Positions 22,000 to 34,099 are shown, numbered from the stretch's first letter. The stretch is 64,000 nucleotides of DNA from Prinsepia uniflora (GCA_032719365.1 CM064872.1:21421572-21485571), one strand, 5' to 3'. Numbers and translations: made by a program. The notes: generated by a model not told the origin, from the sequence alone.

Positions 22000-22326
22000 T
22001 GTATTATAAAGACATGTGTTCTATAGAGAACGGCGAACGATCCCACATTCCTGCGAGGGGAATGGTCTCAGAGGGGAATGGTGGTGTGCTTTAAATGTGT
22101 AGGCACACACCTATCTAGCACGAGGCCTTTTGGGAGCTCAGTGGCTTTGGGTTCGATTGGAACTTCAAAGTTAAGTGAGTTAAGGATGGTGCAATTCCAT
22201 AATGGGTGACCCCTTGGGAAGTTGTACCGTGAGCTCCCGAAAACAAAATCGTGAGGGCGAAGAGGCCCAAAGTGGACAATATCGTGCTAGAGTTGGGTCC
22301 TGACCGAGGAGGGTCGGGTCCTTACC
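22000..22326 (+). repeat. Cassandra LTR 2
   Basis: Second copy, starting TGTATTATAAAGAC. The 3' end is blurred (CCTTACC where CCTGACA is expected), so the end is approximate. Confidence 0.8.
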
Positions 22327-22410
22327 GAGGTAAGTTTGGATTTCCACAATTTGGATGTAGACTTGAGATAGTTGGAATTTGGAGGACGAAATTATTTAAG
22401 GGGGGTGGAT

Positions 22411-22732
22411 TGTAAAAGCCCGTATCTTTGAGGGAACAATGAACTATCCCACATTCCTGTGAGGGGAATGATCTGGGAGGGTAATGGTGGTGTACCTTAA
22501 ATTTGTAGGCACACACCTATCTAGCACGGGGGCTTTAGGGAGCTCAGTGGCTTTGGGCTCGATTGGAACTTCAAAGTTAAGCGAGTTGAGAATGGTGCAA
22601 TTCCATGATGGGTGATCCCTTGGGAAGTTGCATCGTGAGATCCCGAAAACATAACCGTGAGGGCGAGGAGGCCCAAAGCGGACAATATCGTACTAGAGTC
22701 ATGTCCTAACCAAGGAGGGTATGGTTCTAATA
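22411..22732 (+). repeat. Cassandra LTR 3
   Basis: Third copy, 322 bp, starting TGTAAAAGCCCG directly after a polypurine tract and ending GTTCTAATA (decayed CTGACA). It is followed at 22736 by the primer site TGGTATCAGAGCC. Confidence 0.88.
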
Positions 22733-22803
22733 GAATGGTATCAGAGCCAAACCCCGACCGGGAAGTGTGCCAACGAGGATGCTGGGCCCTAAGGAGGATG
22801 GAT

Positions 22804-23124
22804 TGTAAAAACCTGTGTCTTGGAGGGAACAGTGAACGATCCCACATTCCCGCGAGGGGAATGGTCTGAGATGGGAATGGTGGTGTGCCTTAAATGTGTA
22901 GGCACACACCTATCTAGCACGAGGCTTTTTGGTAACTCACTCACTTCGGGTTCGATTGAAACTCCAAAGTTAAACGAGTTGAGACTAGTGCAATTCCATG
23001 ATGGGTGACACCCTGGAAAGTTGGACCGTGAGCTTCCGAAAACAAAACCGTGAGGAGATAAGGCCCAAAGCAAACAATATCGTGATAGAGTCGGGTCCTG
23101 ACTAAGGAGGGTCAGGTCTTGACA
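22804..23124 (+). repeat. Cassandra LTR 4
   Basis: Fourth copy, 321 bp, starting TGTAAAAACCTG and ending GTCTTGACA. It is followed immediately by the GAAGG target duplication. Confidence 0.88.
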
Positions 23125-24599
23125 GAAGGAATGCTTGTAAATCTTTTATCTTGACATTCCTCGTGTCGTGGTTCGAGGGTGTTTGATTCTCGATAAGACT
23201 AACCCAAAGAACTTATGCATTCGTCCATTTCAGAACGCTTCAGTTGCATCTTGTTCTCAAATGCAGATTGCTTAAGTTGTAGATCCTGCATCTCCTTGTT
23301 CAACTTAATGCTGACATTCTTCTTCTTAAACTTCGTATTGTCACTTGCAAGTTTCCGAACTGTACTCACAAGCTTCCTAACAAGTTGCTGCCATGCTGCG
23401 ATATCATTCCATGTTGGAATTGTCATATCTGGGAAGCTATCATCATCATTTGCTACAAACTTGCTTCGGGATGGCTCCCCAACAACCACATCATCAGCAT
23501 ATCAATATCGGCTTCCACCGTTGGAAATAAACTCTTCGCTTCCACCTGCATTAACATCAACATTCTTATATTAATGCTCATATAATGATGTTTGGCAAAC
23601 CTCATCCTCAATAAAAGAAAGATAATCAACTTTGACGCTTACTACTGTTAATTAAAATATCAAATTATGTAGCTGGTAAAATTGGGCACACTTGCTTCCA
23701 GTGCAGTAATCGAGAAGCGGATGCATTTCTTGTCACTTTGACATATCCCAACTCAGTGAAAGCAGGTAATATTTTGAATGCCTACACAGTGAAAGCAAAC
23801 AACTAACTAACAAAATTTAAAAAATGCCTGAAATGTAGCACACAAACCTGAAACACATATGCAAGCCCACACAGGTTATATCTTCGCTGGTCAGTTTTAC
23901 CCTTCTTTTTTGTCCTCCTCTCATTTCCTTTACTTCATATTTCATCATCTTCATCATCTTCTTCATCAACTTCCTCCTCAACTACATTCTTCTTATTCTT
24001 ATAATAATCAAGTAGTGCTCTTGCTAGAGAGTCGCTAGTTTTTTCGAATGAAACTCTACCCCAAGGATATTTGTTCCACTCCTCAACATTATCCACAAGT
24101 TGTAGATGATATAGATCAATGAAACTGGAGGTTTCCTTTCCAAGCAACACCATTTAAACAAAGTATACGAGAGCTAATTTAAATTTATCCCCCGAATCCT
24201 CACATGCCTTAAATGCCTCCTCAACAATGGAAATTTTTACTTTCTTGTCGTTCTCAAAGTACTTCGTCTTCAACCAACCGTTTCCATTAAATGATTTTGG
24301 TTTTGAAGGCTTTCCATCCTCACTTGTTGGAATCGAGTGCTCGTTATCTTGAGCACCAACAATCCATGCACTATGGCATGGCTCCAATCTAAGGCATCTA
24401 TACCCATGCGATGACCAAAACAAGTCAACTGAAACTGCACCAATCCATCGACCCCAAGTTCATCCTTTATCAGTTTCATGCATCTCCTAGTATGATAAAA
24501 GCATGTACCTTTGTTACGAAAATATGCTTCTTTGGTATAACTAGATTATAATTCATACTTTACCTGCATAGTCAATCAATCAACAAATGAGTTCACTAC

Positions 24600-25210
24600 T
24601 ACATTATTAGGAAAAAGGACACTATGAGAGCACTATCAGATTATGAGGAAACTATTATGACACTATCAAACTATGAGGACACTATTAGACTATTAGGACA
24701 CTATCAAATTGACTATGAGGGTACTAGAAGATTTGAAGCAAGGGTTTAAAGTTGAGTCATTATTGTAAATATGAGAAAGCTAAGTTGATATCTGAATGAA
24801 TTATTTGAAATGTGGGTAATGGCCTATTGGGTCTCTGGAGTAGGTATTGCAATCAGTTAAATGTTTGAAGAAAAAAACATTTGATTATTTGGTTGGGTTT
24901 GAGTTCTCTCTCAGTTGAGCCCAGCAAGTGCTAAAAGAAGAAGTATATTAGTAGCATGGATCCATTCAATTTGGGTTTGATTCAAGCCCATTTAATCAAG
25001 GTTTGATTTTCATTTTAGAGTTAAGAAATAACAGGACACTATGAGGGCACTATTAGACTACTAGGGCACTATGCGGGCATTATCAGACTACTAGGGCACT
25101 ATGAGGGCACTACCGGACTATTAGGACACTGTGAGGGCACTATCGGACTACTAGGGCACTATAAGACTACGAGGATACTATTGGACTATGAAACATTATG
25201 CGGGTACTTT
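24600..25210 (-). repeat. Two arrays of 'actatgagggcact' repeats in the MULE
   Basis: At 24605-24735 and 25025-25210 a 15-20 bp motif, GGACACTATGAGGGCACTAT or 'gactactagggcactat', is repeated many times. It is the reverse complement of the motif in the subterminal repeats near 12300 and of the core of the minisatellite at 17690-18245. Between the arrays lies unremarkable AT-rich sequence. Confidence 0.75.
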
Positions 25211-27199
25211 CAAAATATGTGTTCACTACTCGAGTTATTGGCACTCTGATCCATCATGTTGAACATAGAACAAAATTTCAAAAATTAGAGAATTCAACTT
25301 TTACAGCAAAATAACAATGATAAATATTTTTTCTCTAATTTTCAACAAAAAGTTGGAAGATAAATCACATGAAATTGAGAATTCCGATCAAAGAGCCATT
25401 TTTACAACCATATGAAATGAAGAAATTAGAGCATTCTCCAAAAGACAGGAAGAAATGGTCTTCTCAATTTCATTCCTTGCAACAAAACAATAGACAAATC
25501 ATTTCATCTCTGTCTTATATACTTTGAAAACATTAAAAAAAAAACCCCAATACATTGAGCGTATATAACCAATGAAAATAAACAAACTAATATTACAGTG
25601 TGGTTGAGAAGACTCGATGCTCATAGAAACATTGTTTCCATCCTTTGTTAGTACATGTGGGCATTCATACAATTGTAGGTAACTCAAGCATCAAAGCACA
25701 AACAATTTTAAGTTATAATAGCCATCTAATTTGAATCAAGAGGATGAAGTCTTCATAGGCACATACTTCGAAGATCACAGAAGTGGAGTGCTAACAAGAA
25801 ACTTTTAAAATGGGATTACTCATTCAAGACTGGTGCTAGTGATATCATTGGTCATCGTAAGATTATTCATCTCAGTTTCCCTTTATTTACTAAAATTTTC
25901 ATTTGCGAAATGAAGAAGACCATGCTAGCATTATCACCAAAACTGAATCTTCACTTGCTTATCACCAAAGAAAATTTGCAATGACAATGAAAATTGCAAG
26001 TCACATGCCAAGACAAGATAGAATAATGAATATTGCAAGGTTATCATTTTAACTAACCTTCCTGAAAAATATTGGACGATAGCTCTTTCTTTGGCTTCTA
26101 AGAAAATCTACTCCTTGTCTACTAGAATGGTTAAACAGTTCAAGAATTAGCATGGGAAATTCATGCAAAAAGTTTTCAATGAATAAATGCCCAAAGATTA
26201 AGAAGGCCACACAAACTTCCATTATGCCAGCTTAGCAGGAGGTACAAACAACTCAAGGGACATCTAGTAGCTAAAGAACAAAAGAGTACATAGTAACTTG
26301 CAAACTTACAGGGACTCAAACTTACACGAACTCAAATAAGCACTAGGTCTCGGATCAGGGTAAATGATCACTAGATTTTTTAGTACATGATTAGTACATG
26401 ATAAGAAAACGTAACACTAGGTCTCAGATCAGGGCACATGATCCTTAGAATTTTATGAGTACATAGTAACTTGCAAACTTACATGGACTCAAATTAGCTA
26501 GCGATGACCGAATGGTCTATATGTTTGAAAGAAAAACATGAACCAATCCAAAAGGGGCCACATAAAATCTACAAAAAGATTCTGAAAAACGAAATCAGCA
26601 ACAAAACATCAAACTAAACTCGGATTCTTATATTAGAAGATTGAAATCAGCGAAAAGCAGAACATATAAGCCTAAAATCTATTCAAGTAAACTGATGATA
26701 TCTGGTTTTCAAGTCAATGTTCAAACCATTATAAAAGAACAAAATTTCTCTCATATCAATGTGATTGCTTGGTTGTCTTTGGGCAGTGAGAATGAAGGGT
26801 ATTAGAACTAGAGTTGCGCCCAATTCACTTAACCAAACCAAGCAGCCCAAACCAAAACACTTACCAAATTATTTGATTCGGGGAAATTCAAAAGCAGAAT
26901 CTAGCACTGGAACTAACCTACAGACCCTGGTACTTGAGATTTATAAACTCCCACAGACCATTGTAGTTTGAGATTCCTAACCATATAAATGCATGAACTT
27001 CATAATCTAATTATAAGGTCACCTGGAAATTGAAAAAAGATTTTACAAGGAACAAGAAAATGCAAGCATCTGAAAATATCACAACACATAGAACTAGTTC
27101 AGTTTGGGTTACAAAAATCCATACACTAATGTAGATAATGTAATTAAACAACAGAGGCATTTGTACAAGTAATTTTTGAAATGTAAGCCTAAAATCTAT
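25211..27199. other. MULE interior with short local duplications, no gene recognised
   Basis: AT-rich. A local tandem duplication covers about 26285-26380 and 26405-26490 (shared GTACATAGTAACTTGCAAAC and CACTAGGTCTC..GATCAGGG). A segment at 26668-26760 is repeated at 27185-27199 plus 36731-36815, so chromovirus C inserted into the second of two direct copies. No supported coding region. Confidence 0.55.
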
Positions 27200-29524
27200 T
27201 GACAGGACCCGTCCCAATCCCACTGGGACCACCCGGGGACGTGTCCCACTCCCGTCTGACAATGACTCCAAACATACCAAAAGTACCCTTATTCAAAAAC
27301 AAAATACTTCAAATTAAACAAATAATGTTCAACAACATAGTTCAGAGTACAAAGCTGTCAGAATAGGGATAGTACAATACAAAACATGAGCACAATAGTC
27401 AGGGTACATTATTTGGTGCTCAACCTTCCCACTGAGGGTGTACAGGTGCACAACGAACTAGACTAAGCCTCGTCCTCCGGATCCTGCTCTAATCCCGTGT
27501 CACGGCATGGAGAGGTCAGTAAAACATTTAAAGAGTGAGTGGGCCAAAAATAAATAGTTTATAAATCAATTTAATAATAAAGTAAATCATAAGGTTTTAT
27601 CCCTCCGTTTTCCAAATCTTGCATGCATTTAAATAACCATAGTATCATAATAGAATCAAAATCATGGAATCATATAATAATCAAAAGGGAAAAACCAACA
27701 TACTAGTGCACTGTAAAACCCAACCCCAGCATCCCCGATGCCTAATAATGATGTCACGGTTCTAAAGCTACGCGTTGCCACTCAGGGTATCAAACCCGAG
27801 ACTCCCTTAGGTTCATCATTGCCCGGTATCCCGGTCACTGCCTAAGGTATACTAAACATGCCTTCCTGAGAGTAAGGAACCCAACGGGGGTCAACTCCTC
27901 TCAGTTAGTGCCTCGTGACTACTCTAGGGTCTACCCAGGCCAACGAGCCTCCCTAGAGGAGACAAGATAGAAAGGAAGAAAAGTACAGTACAATAATAGT
28001 ATAGTTACCCATGTGTCCCCCGGACATCCCTGAAAACATTCCATATATAATCTAGACGGGTCTCATGCCCAAAAAATCATAATACATAATAAGCATCCCC
28101 ATATAGTACTCATAATAGTCTCATCTAAATCATAACATGGAATAGCAAAATAGTTTATGCATGCAATCCTTTTAGAAATTAAATAGCCCACTCACACACG
28201 GTCCTCACTGCTCAACGACCGCCTAAAACCTGTATTAACATGTCCAAGAGTCACTAAATGACCCTACTAGTTCAATACTAAAATCCTAGAATAAACCCGT
28301 CCTGAAACCATAGCCCGGGCACTATTTCCGAGGCTTCAAACCCCATTTTGACCGTCCTAACGATCTCTGATCGACACGAAACCATTGCCATTGGATCTGT
28401 ATCGTCGAAACCTTGAAAGTGTTAACGGCCCCACAAAAAGTGATGTTCACACGTGCACCTACGCGCCTGGTCAACGCGTGGTCAACACTGCTACAGTGTT
28501 GCTGACGTCATCTCTTACACATGTCAGAGGACACATGTCACTCTCGGGTTGGCCCCTGGTCTTGCCATTTTTGACAAGATGACGTCATCATGATGTCACT
28601 GCTGACGTCATCATGATGACATCATGATTGCTACAGTACCGGGTTAACCAGAATATCTGAAACTGGGTCGTCATCGACCCGCGGCTTGACCTGTTTCCAG
28701 AATTCGTTTTAGGCCACCATTTTCGATAAGGTTTGTTCCTAATGGATCTTCTATGTCTGTTCTACGGATCTGTGACCCCAAAAAGGGAAAATGAGGACAA
28801 TATCCTTACCTAGAACTCGAAGAAACTCACGACCTTACTCCGGTCGTCTTCTCCGGCAGTCCCGTCAGCTTCCAACGTCAAAACCAGCTCCCTTCGACTC
28901 GTCTCTACTCCTAGAACGTGTCCCAAACAAGGGAAATGAAACCCATACGTTAAAAGAGCTCATTCGAACACTTAGGAAAAACTTGGGAATCTTGGGCTTC
29001 ACAGTTTACCTCCGCCGTGTTGCCGCCGTAGGCCGTGTCGACTACCTCACCGTCTTCCTGGGGTCCTCACAGTCCTATCTTGGCCCTGGTTCGAGTCAAG
29101 AAGACAAGGTTTGGTGGTTTAGGTTTTCTAGATCCAAGAACCCCTCTCGGGTCTGGGGGTTTCTCCTGGGTTTTCAGGTAGAGGGAAGATGAGATGAGGT
29201 GGGTGTTGACGATGGAGATGGAGGTGATGAACGTGGTGTCGTGATCTGGTGGTAGGAGTGGTGGTCGGTCGTCGTCTGGGTGGGTTTGTGCAGAGTGCAA
29301 CCGTGTGTTCTTCACGGTGGGAATTATGTGTGTGTGAAAGAGAGATGATTCGTGCCGATTTCGCCATGCCACCTCTCTACGGGTTCGTGACATCCCGATC
29401 TACATCATGGTCATGGGTCAAAGTCCTAATTATTTCACGGGTCAAAAGTCAAAGTTTCCCCCCTTCAAGGGCAAAATAGTTATTTCACAATAAAATAATA
29501 ATAATCAAGGTTCGGGTCATTACA
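27200..29524 (-). repeat. 3' LTR of chromovirus C
   Basis: Similar to 34100-36730 but about 300 bp shorter. The missing part corresponds to about 36265-36575 of the other LTR and includes the 26-bp palindrome. A cluster of three TGACGTCA motifs lies at 28503-28610. Confidence 0.9.
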
Positions 29525-29541
29525 ACCTACCCACCTTACAA
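29525..29541 (-). promoter_or_regulatory. Polypurine tract of chromovirus C
   Basis: Minus strand TTGTAAGGTGGGTAGGT abuts the 3' LTR start TGTAATGACCC. It is preceded by 'cgaggatgaaatttt', the usual end of this element class. Confidence 0.75.
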
Positions 29542-29579
29542 AAATTTCATCCTCGAAATTACTCAAACAAGTACGGGTA

Positions 29580-30872
29580 CTATTCTCTCCTTAAATCCTC
29601 GGGTTCCCATGTCGCTTCTTCAATGTCGTGGTTCCTCCACAGTACCTTAACTAGTGGGATCGTCTTGTTCCTTAAGACTTTGTCCTTCCAATCCAGAATC
29701 TGCACTGGCCGCTCCTCAAAGCTCAAGTCTGTCATCAATTCCAGTGGTTGTTCTAGTAGTGCATGAGAGCCGTCTCGAAGGTATTTCCGTAGCATAGACA
29801 CATGGAACACATCATGTAATCGGGAAAGTTCTGAAGGTAGCGCCAAATGGTAAGCCATTGGACCAATCTTCTCTGTGATCTCATATGGCCCGATGTAACG
29901 GGGACTCAACTTCCCACGTCGTCCGAATCAGATGATCCCTTTCCATGGAGATAACTTCAAGAAAACAAATTCCTCAACCTCATACTCCAAATCTCGGATC
30001 CGTCTGTCAACATAACTCTCCTGACGATCCTGGGCCGCCTTTAACCTTTCTCTGATAACCCGGACTGTTTCCTGGGTCATATCCATCAAGTCTGGCCCCA
30101 TTACAGTTCGCTCTCCGACTTCCATCCAACATACAGGTGTCCTGCACTGCTGACCATACATTGCCTCATAGGGTGCCATCCCAATACTTGCATGATAGCT
30201 ATTGTTGTACGCGAACTCCATCAATGGCAACCGGTCATCCCATGAATCCTGGAACTGCAGCACGCAGGCTCTCATCATATCCTCTAATGTTTGTATTGTC
30301 CTTTCAGACTTTTCGTCGGCCTTTGGGTGAAATGTTGTACTGAAATGTAAGTTCGTACCCAAAGCAGTCTGTAAACTCCTCCAAAATCGAGAAGTGAAAC
30401 ACGGGTCCCGATCTGACACTATCGACTCTGGGGTACGATGTAGTCGGATGATATCACTAATAAATAGCTGAGCCAAACGGTTGGGCTTGTAAGTCTCACG
30501 TACAGGTAGAAAATGTGTTGATTTGGTTAGTCGGTCCACAATTACCCATATCCCATCAAATCCACTCTGTGTCTTCAGTAACTTGAAGACAAAGTCAATT
30601 TTAATATGATCCCATTTCCATTCCGGGATTGGGAGTGGCTGCATGGCCCCATACGGTCGCTGACGTTCTGCCTTGACCTGCTGGCAGATTAAACACTTGC
30701 TGATAAACTTAGTTATTTCCCTCTTCATCCCTAGCCACCAATAGTGGTCCCGGAGGGTACCATACATTTTTGTCCCCCCTAGATGCATAGCGTACGCTGA
30801 ACTGTGTACCTCATCCAAAATCTCTCTCCGTAACTCCAGCACCACAGGTACACACAGACGTCCAAGTTTCAC
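29580..30872 (-). pseudogene. Chromovirus C integrase with C-terminal chromodomain
   Basis: The zinc domain has HSSAYAMHLGGTKMY and CLICQQVKAE. The core reads KIDFVFKL, VSDRDPCFTSRFW and KSERTIQTLEDMM, with the three acidic residues present. A TGA at 29928, where CGA fits, precedes the GPY module SPRYIGPYEI. The end is a chromodomain-like motif, VQILDWKDKVLRNKTIPLVK then WEPEDLRRE. Chromodomains target integration to marked chromatin. Confidence 0.9.
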
Positions 30873-31034
30873 AAACGCTCCATCGCCCCGGACGGAGAAG
30901 TCCTGCCTTTGTCCTGTCTCAACCTCACTTCTGTAATCACAAAATATCCGGTCCTAGAGTTGAGCCTCAATAATCCTATCGACCAGCACAGGTCGTACAT
31001 GGAAGCTAGCCAACAAGGCTCCCTACTCGTCCAT

Positions 31035-32549
31035 CTACAACATAACCCCGATATTCCGGAGTTCCACTAGTAAGGGAAGATACACCATCCTCAGGTGTGC
31101 AACTGATCCCGCTGATTTCCTGCTGAGTGCATCACCCACCACATTTGCTTTGCCCGGATGGTACTCAATTATACAGTCATAATCCTTTATCAGTTTCAAC
31201 CATCTCCGTTGCCTCATTTTAGGCTCCTTCTCGGTGAATAGATGCTTTAGACTCTGATGGTCGATGTATATCTTGCATGTTACACCGAACAGGTAATGCC
31301 TCCAGATTTTTGAGGCATAAACCACCGCTGCCAACTCCAAGTCGTGGGTAGGGTAGTTCAATTCATGAGTCTTCAGCTACCAAGATGTGTAGGCGATAAC
31401 TCTACCATTTTGCATCAACACGCAACCCAGTCCTTGCAGCGAAGGATCACTGTAGACCACGAACTCTCCACTGTTATCTGGCAATGCAAGGATGGGTGCA
31501 GTGGTCAATCGATACTTCAATTCCTGGAACCTCTGTTCACACTGCTCGTCCCAAATGAACTTCACCCCTTTTCGAGTCAGTCGAGTCAACGGTGCAGCAA
31601 TTCTGGAGAATCCCTCCACGAATCTCCGATAGTAACCCGCTAATCCGACAAAACTCCGCACCTCCGTCACGGTTGTCGGTCTGGCCCAATTGGTCACTGC
31701 TTCCGTCTTCTGGGGATCCACGCTAATCCCATCGGGTGACATGATATGGCCTAGGAATCCAATACTGTTCATCCAAAACTGACACTTGCTCAACTTGGCA
31801 TATAACTGTTCCTGTTGCAATCTGCCCAAAACCAGTCGCAGATGTTTCTCGTGAATCCTGGCGTTCTTGGAGTACACCAAAATGTCGTCGATGAACACGA
31901 TCACAAATTTTTCAAAGTATGATCGAAAGACCCTGTTCATCAAGTCCATGAATGCAGCTGGTGCATTCGTCAATCCGAAGGGTATCACTAAGAACTCGTA
32001 ATGTCCATATCTCGTCCGGAATGCCGTATTCTGAACATCTCCCTCAGCTATCCTCAACTAAAGGTACCCTGATCGTAGATCTATCTTCAAGAAGTACTGC
32101 GCTCCCCGCAGTTGGTCAAGCAGGTCGTCGATCCTAGGTAAGGGATACTGGTTCCTTACCGTGGCCTTGTTGGGTTGCCGGTAATCCACACACAACCGTA
32201 AGCTGCCTTCCTTCTTTTTAACAAACAAAACCGGCGCTCCCCAGGATGATGTACTGGGTCGGATAAATCCCAGATCCACCAGTTCTTGAAGTTGAGTTTT
32301 CAATTCCCGCAATTCGACCGGTGCCATACGATATGGATCTTGAGATATCAGTCGTGTTCCGGGGAGTAATTCGATCGTGAAGTCGATCTCCCGGGGTGGT
32401 TGTAATACAGGAAAGTCCTTTGGAAATACGTCAAAAAATTCCCGTACCACTAGAATATCCTCGATCTTCAAAGATCGATCCGATGACTCTACCACATAAG
32501 CTAGGTAATCCTGACATCCCTTTTGTAAAAGTTTAGTAGCTGTGAGCAC
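31035..32549 (-). pseudogene. Chromovirus C reverse transcriptase and RNase H
   Basis: RT blocks in order: [66 protein letters not shown], and the catalytic FIDDILVYS near 31880. RNase H begins [18 protein letters not shown] and includes [23 protein letters not shown] and [15 protein letters not shown]. Stops at 32058 and 31377 (TAG where CAG fits) divide the frame. Confidence 0.9.
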
Positions 32550-32564
32550 AGATATTACCTCAGG

Positions 32565-32945
32565 TTACGAGTCTCCACACTCACCCTGGAAGATCACCTC
32601 CGGTAAACCCAGACTTCTCAATGTCACCCGTTTTTTGCAGCAATCAATGATTGAATAATGCTCTGACAACCAGTCAACTCCGAGTATGACGTCGAAGTCG
32701 TGCATATAAAAAATGATCAAATCGGCTGGAAACTCTACACCTTCGACTTCCACTGGACATGCTCGTAACACCTGGTTCACTCTGTAGATCACTCCCATCA
32801 ATGTGCCCACACCCACCTCGCTCTCGAGTGCGGATACCTTAAGGCCCAAAAGACTCGCACGGCTCCGTGAAATAAATGAATGAGTCGCCCCCGAATCCAT
32901 CAATACCCAAACGGCAATATCAGAAATGAAAAGAGTACCTGTCAC
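32565..32945 (-). pseudogene. Chromovirus C aspartic protease
   Basis: Contains VLMDSGATHSFIS (active-site Asp-Ser-Gly, intact), FPADLIIFYMHDFDVILGVDWL and a conserved Cys/Lys stretch. It ends with TAA at 32565, where CAA fits, and continues in frame into RT. Confidence 0.88.
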
Positions 32946-33020
32946 GATTTCCGCAGCAGATCTGGCTTGCTGATGTGTGACTGCATAGACATTAGCCAGT
33001 GATTCAGTCGCTCGTCCACG

Positions 33021-33986
33021 TCATCTCGCTCCTCCATCAAGGCCACGCACAACACCGCGTCCACGGCTACAGGCAGTCTGAGATGCTGAGCTCTGCACCG
33101 AAGTGGTACTGCCCCGAACTATCAGGCAATCAGATGCATAGTGTCCCGGCTCCCCACAAGCGAAATAAGTAACAACTCTCTGCCTGCCCGAGTATCCTCC
33201 TGGCGAGTCGCTCATGGGTGAGTACTGATGCTGCCAAGAACCAGATCGCTGCCCTGACCTCTGAGGACTCCTGAAACGACCGGAACGTCCCCGACTGCCT
33301 GAAGATGAAGATCCTCCGGAATGTCCTCCCTTTGTGCCCCGATGGCCCGAAAATCCCAAGTGAGGGCCATCACGTCGCCGTGTCTCTCCTGCAGCTCGCT
33401 GCCATGCCAGAAGGCTGTTCTCTACCCTTGTTGCAGCATCGGTCAGATCCCTCATTGTGGCAAAGGGGGTCGAAGTCACCATCGCTTGTATCTCTGGCAG
33501 CAGTCTCCACTCAAACCTCCAGCAACGATCATCCTCGGTGATCGCAAAGTTCTCCGTGAAGCGAGACAGCATCAGGAAAGTCTCCTCATACTCCGCCACT
33601 TTCTGGTCCCCCTGCTGGAGCTATAAGAACTCGGCTTCCTGGGCATTGCGAAATGACCACGGATAGAACTAATTGAGGACTCGCTCCCTGAAGATCTCCT
33701 ATGGGATGGTATGGATAGTCCAGCCGGCTAGTACGAGGTTGTGCCACCAACGGTAAACGCTCCCATCCAGTAGGAAAGTTGCTATCACCACACGCTCCTA
33801 GGGTGGGCAATGCATGACTTCAAAGATTCTCTCCCAACAGTCAATCCACTGGTGCGCCTCCTCGGGGTCGGTCCCCCAGCTAAAGATCGTGGCACCCAGG
33901 CGCTGGGCCCGCTCGATACTCACAGTGTCCACATCTCGCCTAACTTCCTCCTCAGCAAGTGCATGGGGATCTCGTCGTGGAGGCAT
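33021..33986 (-). pseudogene. gag: Chromovirus C gag
   Basis: Starts MPPRRDPHALAEEE at 33986. The capsid core includes ERAQRLGATIFSWGTDPEEA and WIDCWERIFEVM, a WWHNLVLAGW block, and AEYEETFLMLSRF. A Ser/Gly/Arg-rich linker leads to the zinc knuckle YFACGEPGHYASDC, where the first Cys of the CCHC box is Tyr. TAG stops lie at about 33796 and near 33672 and 33622. Confidence 0.85.
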
Positions 33987-34084
33987 ATCAAAACTGTTAA
34001 GAGGCAAACGAGTTAAAAGAAGTCTAAAGCAACAATGTACAAGGTACAAACCACTAACCTAATACACTGACTGCTAATCCTAGT

Positions 34085-34096
34085 GCTCTGATACCA
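34085..34096 (-). promoter_or_regulatory. Primer binding site, initiator Met-tRNA (chromovirus C)
   Basis: Minus strand TGGTATCAGAGC, three bases inside the 5' LTR. It is complementary to the 3' end of plant initiator tRNA-Met. Confidence 0.9.
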
Positions 34097-34099
34097 ACT

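Larger units (their letters stand above)
21613..23124 (+). mobile_element. Tandem Cassandra TRIM: four LTRs, three internal domains, one target duplication
   Basis: Cassandra is a non-autonomous terminal-repeat retrotransposon whose LTRs contain a 5S-rRNA-like sequence. Here four LTRs of about 321-326 bp alternate with three short internal regions. The outermost ends are flanked by a perfect 5-bp duplication GAAGG (21608-21612 and 23125-23129), so the array sits as one insertion. Internal regions 1 and 3 begin with TGGTATCAGAGCC, the initiator-Met tRNA primer site. Internal region 2 lacks it and ends with a gypsy-like 3' tail (see findings). The array interrupts the DUF1985-like gene. Confidence 0.9.
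21288..24480 (-). pseudogene. DUF1985-type gene carried by the MULE, interrupted by Cassandra
   Basis: The minus-strand segments from 24480 read LVQFQLTCFGHRMGI, then KFKLALVYFV (stop at 24154) and MVLLGKETSSFIDLYHLQLVD, WNKYPWGRVSFEKTSDSL. This is the order of the plant DUF1985 domain that precedes Ulp1-like proteases. An acidic run and RRYNLCGLAYVFQ follow, with a GT donor near 23853. Further exon-like pieces lie at about 23692-23780 and 23199-23489 (helical, Lys-rich). The reading frame reconnects across the Cassandra insertion if one GAAGG copy is removed, and then runs into a Pro/Ser/Lys-rich tail (to 21288). I do not find the Ulp1 catalytic His/Asp/Cys domain. Stops and a frame change near 24300 mark it as decayed. 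Confidence 0.6.

Noticed and set aside
21700..23050. Multiple 5S-rRNA-like segments that could be read as a 5S rDNA array
   Set aside because: The segments sit inside 322-bp LTRs with TG/CA ends, primer sites and one outer target duplication. Box A is diverged and the 5' half of 5S is poor. They are Cassandra LTRs, not 5S genes.
24600..25210. Regularly spaced short repeats that might resemble a CRISPR-like array
   Set aside because: Repeats are degenerate with no constant spacer length, the genome is a plant, and the motif is a minisatellite shared with other parts of the MULE.
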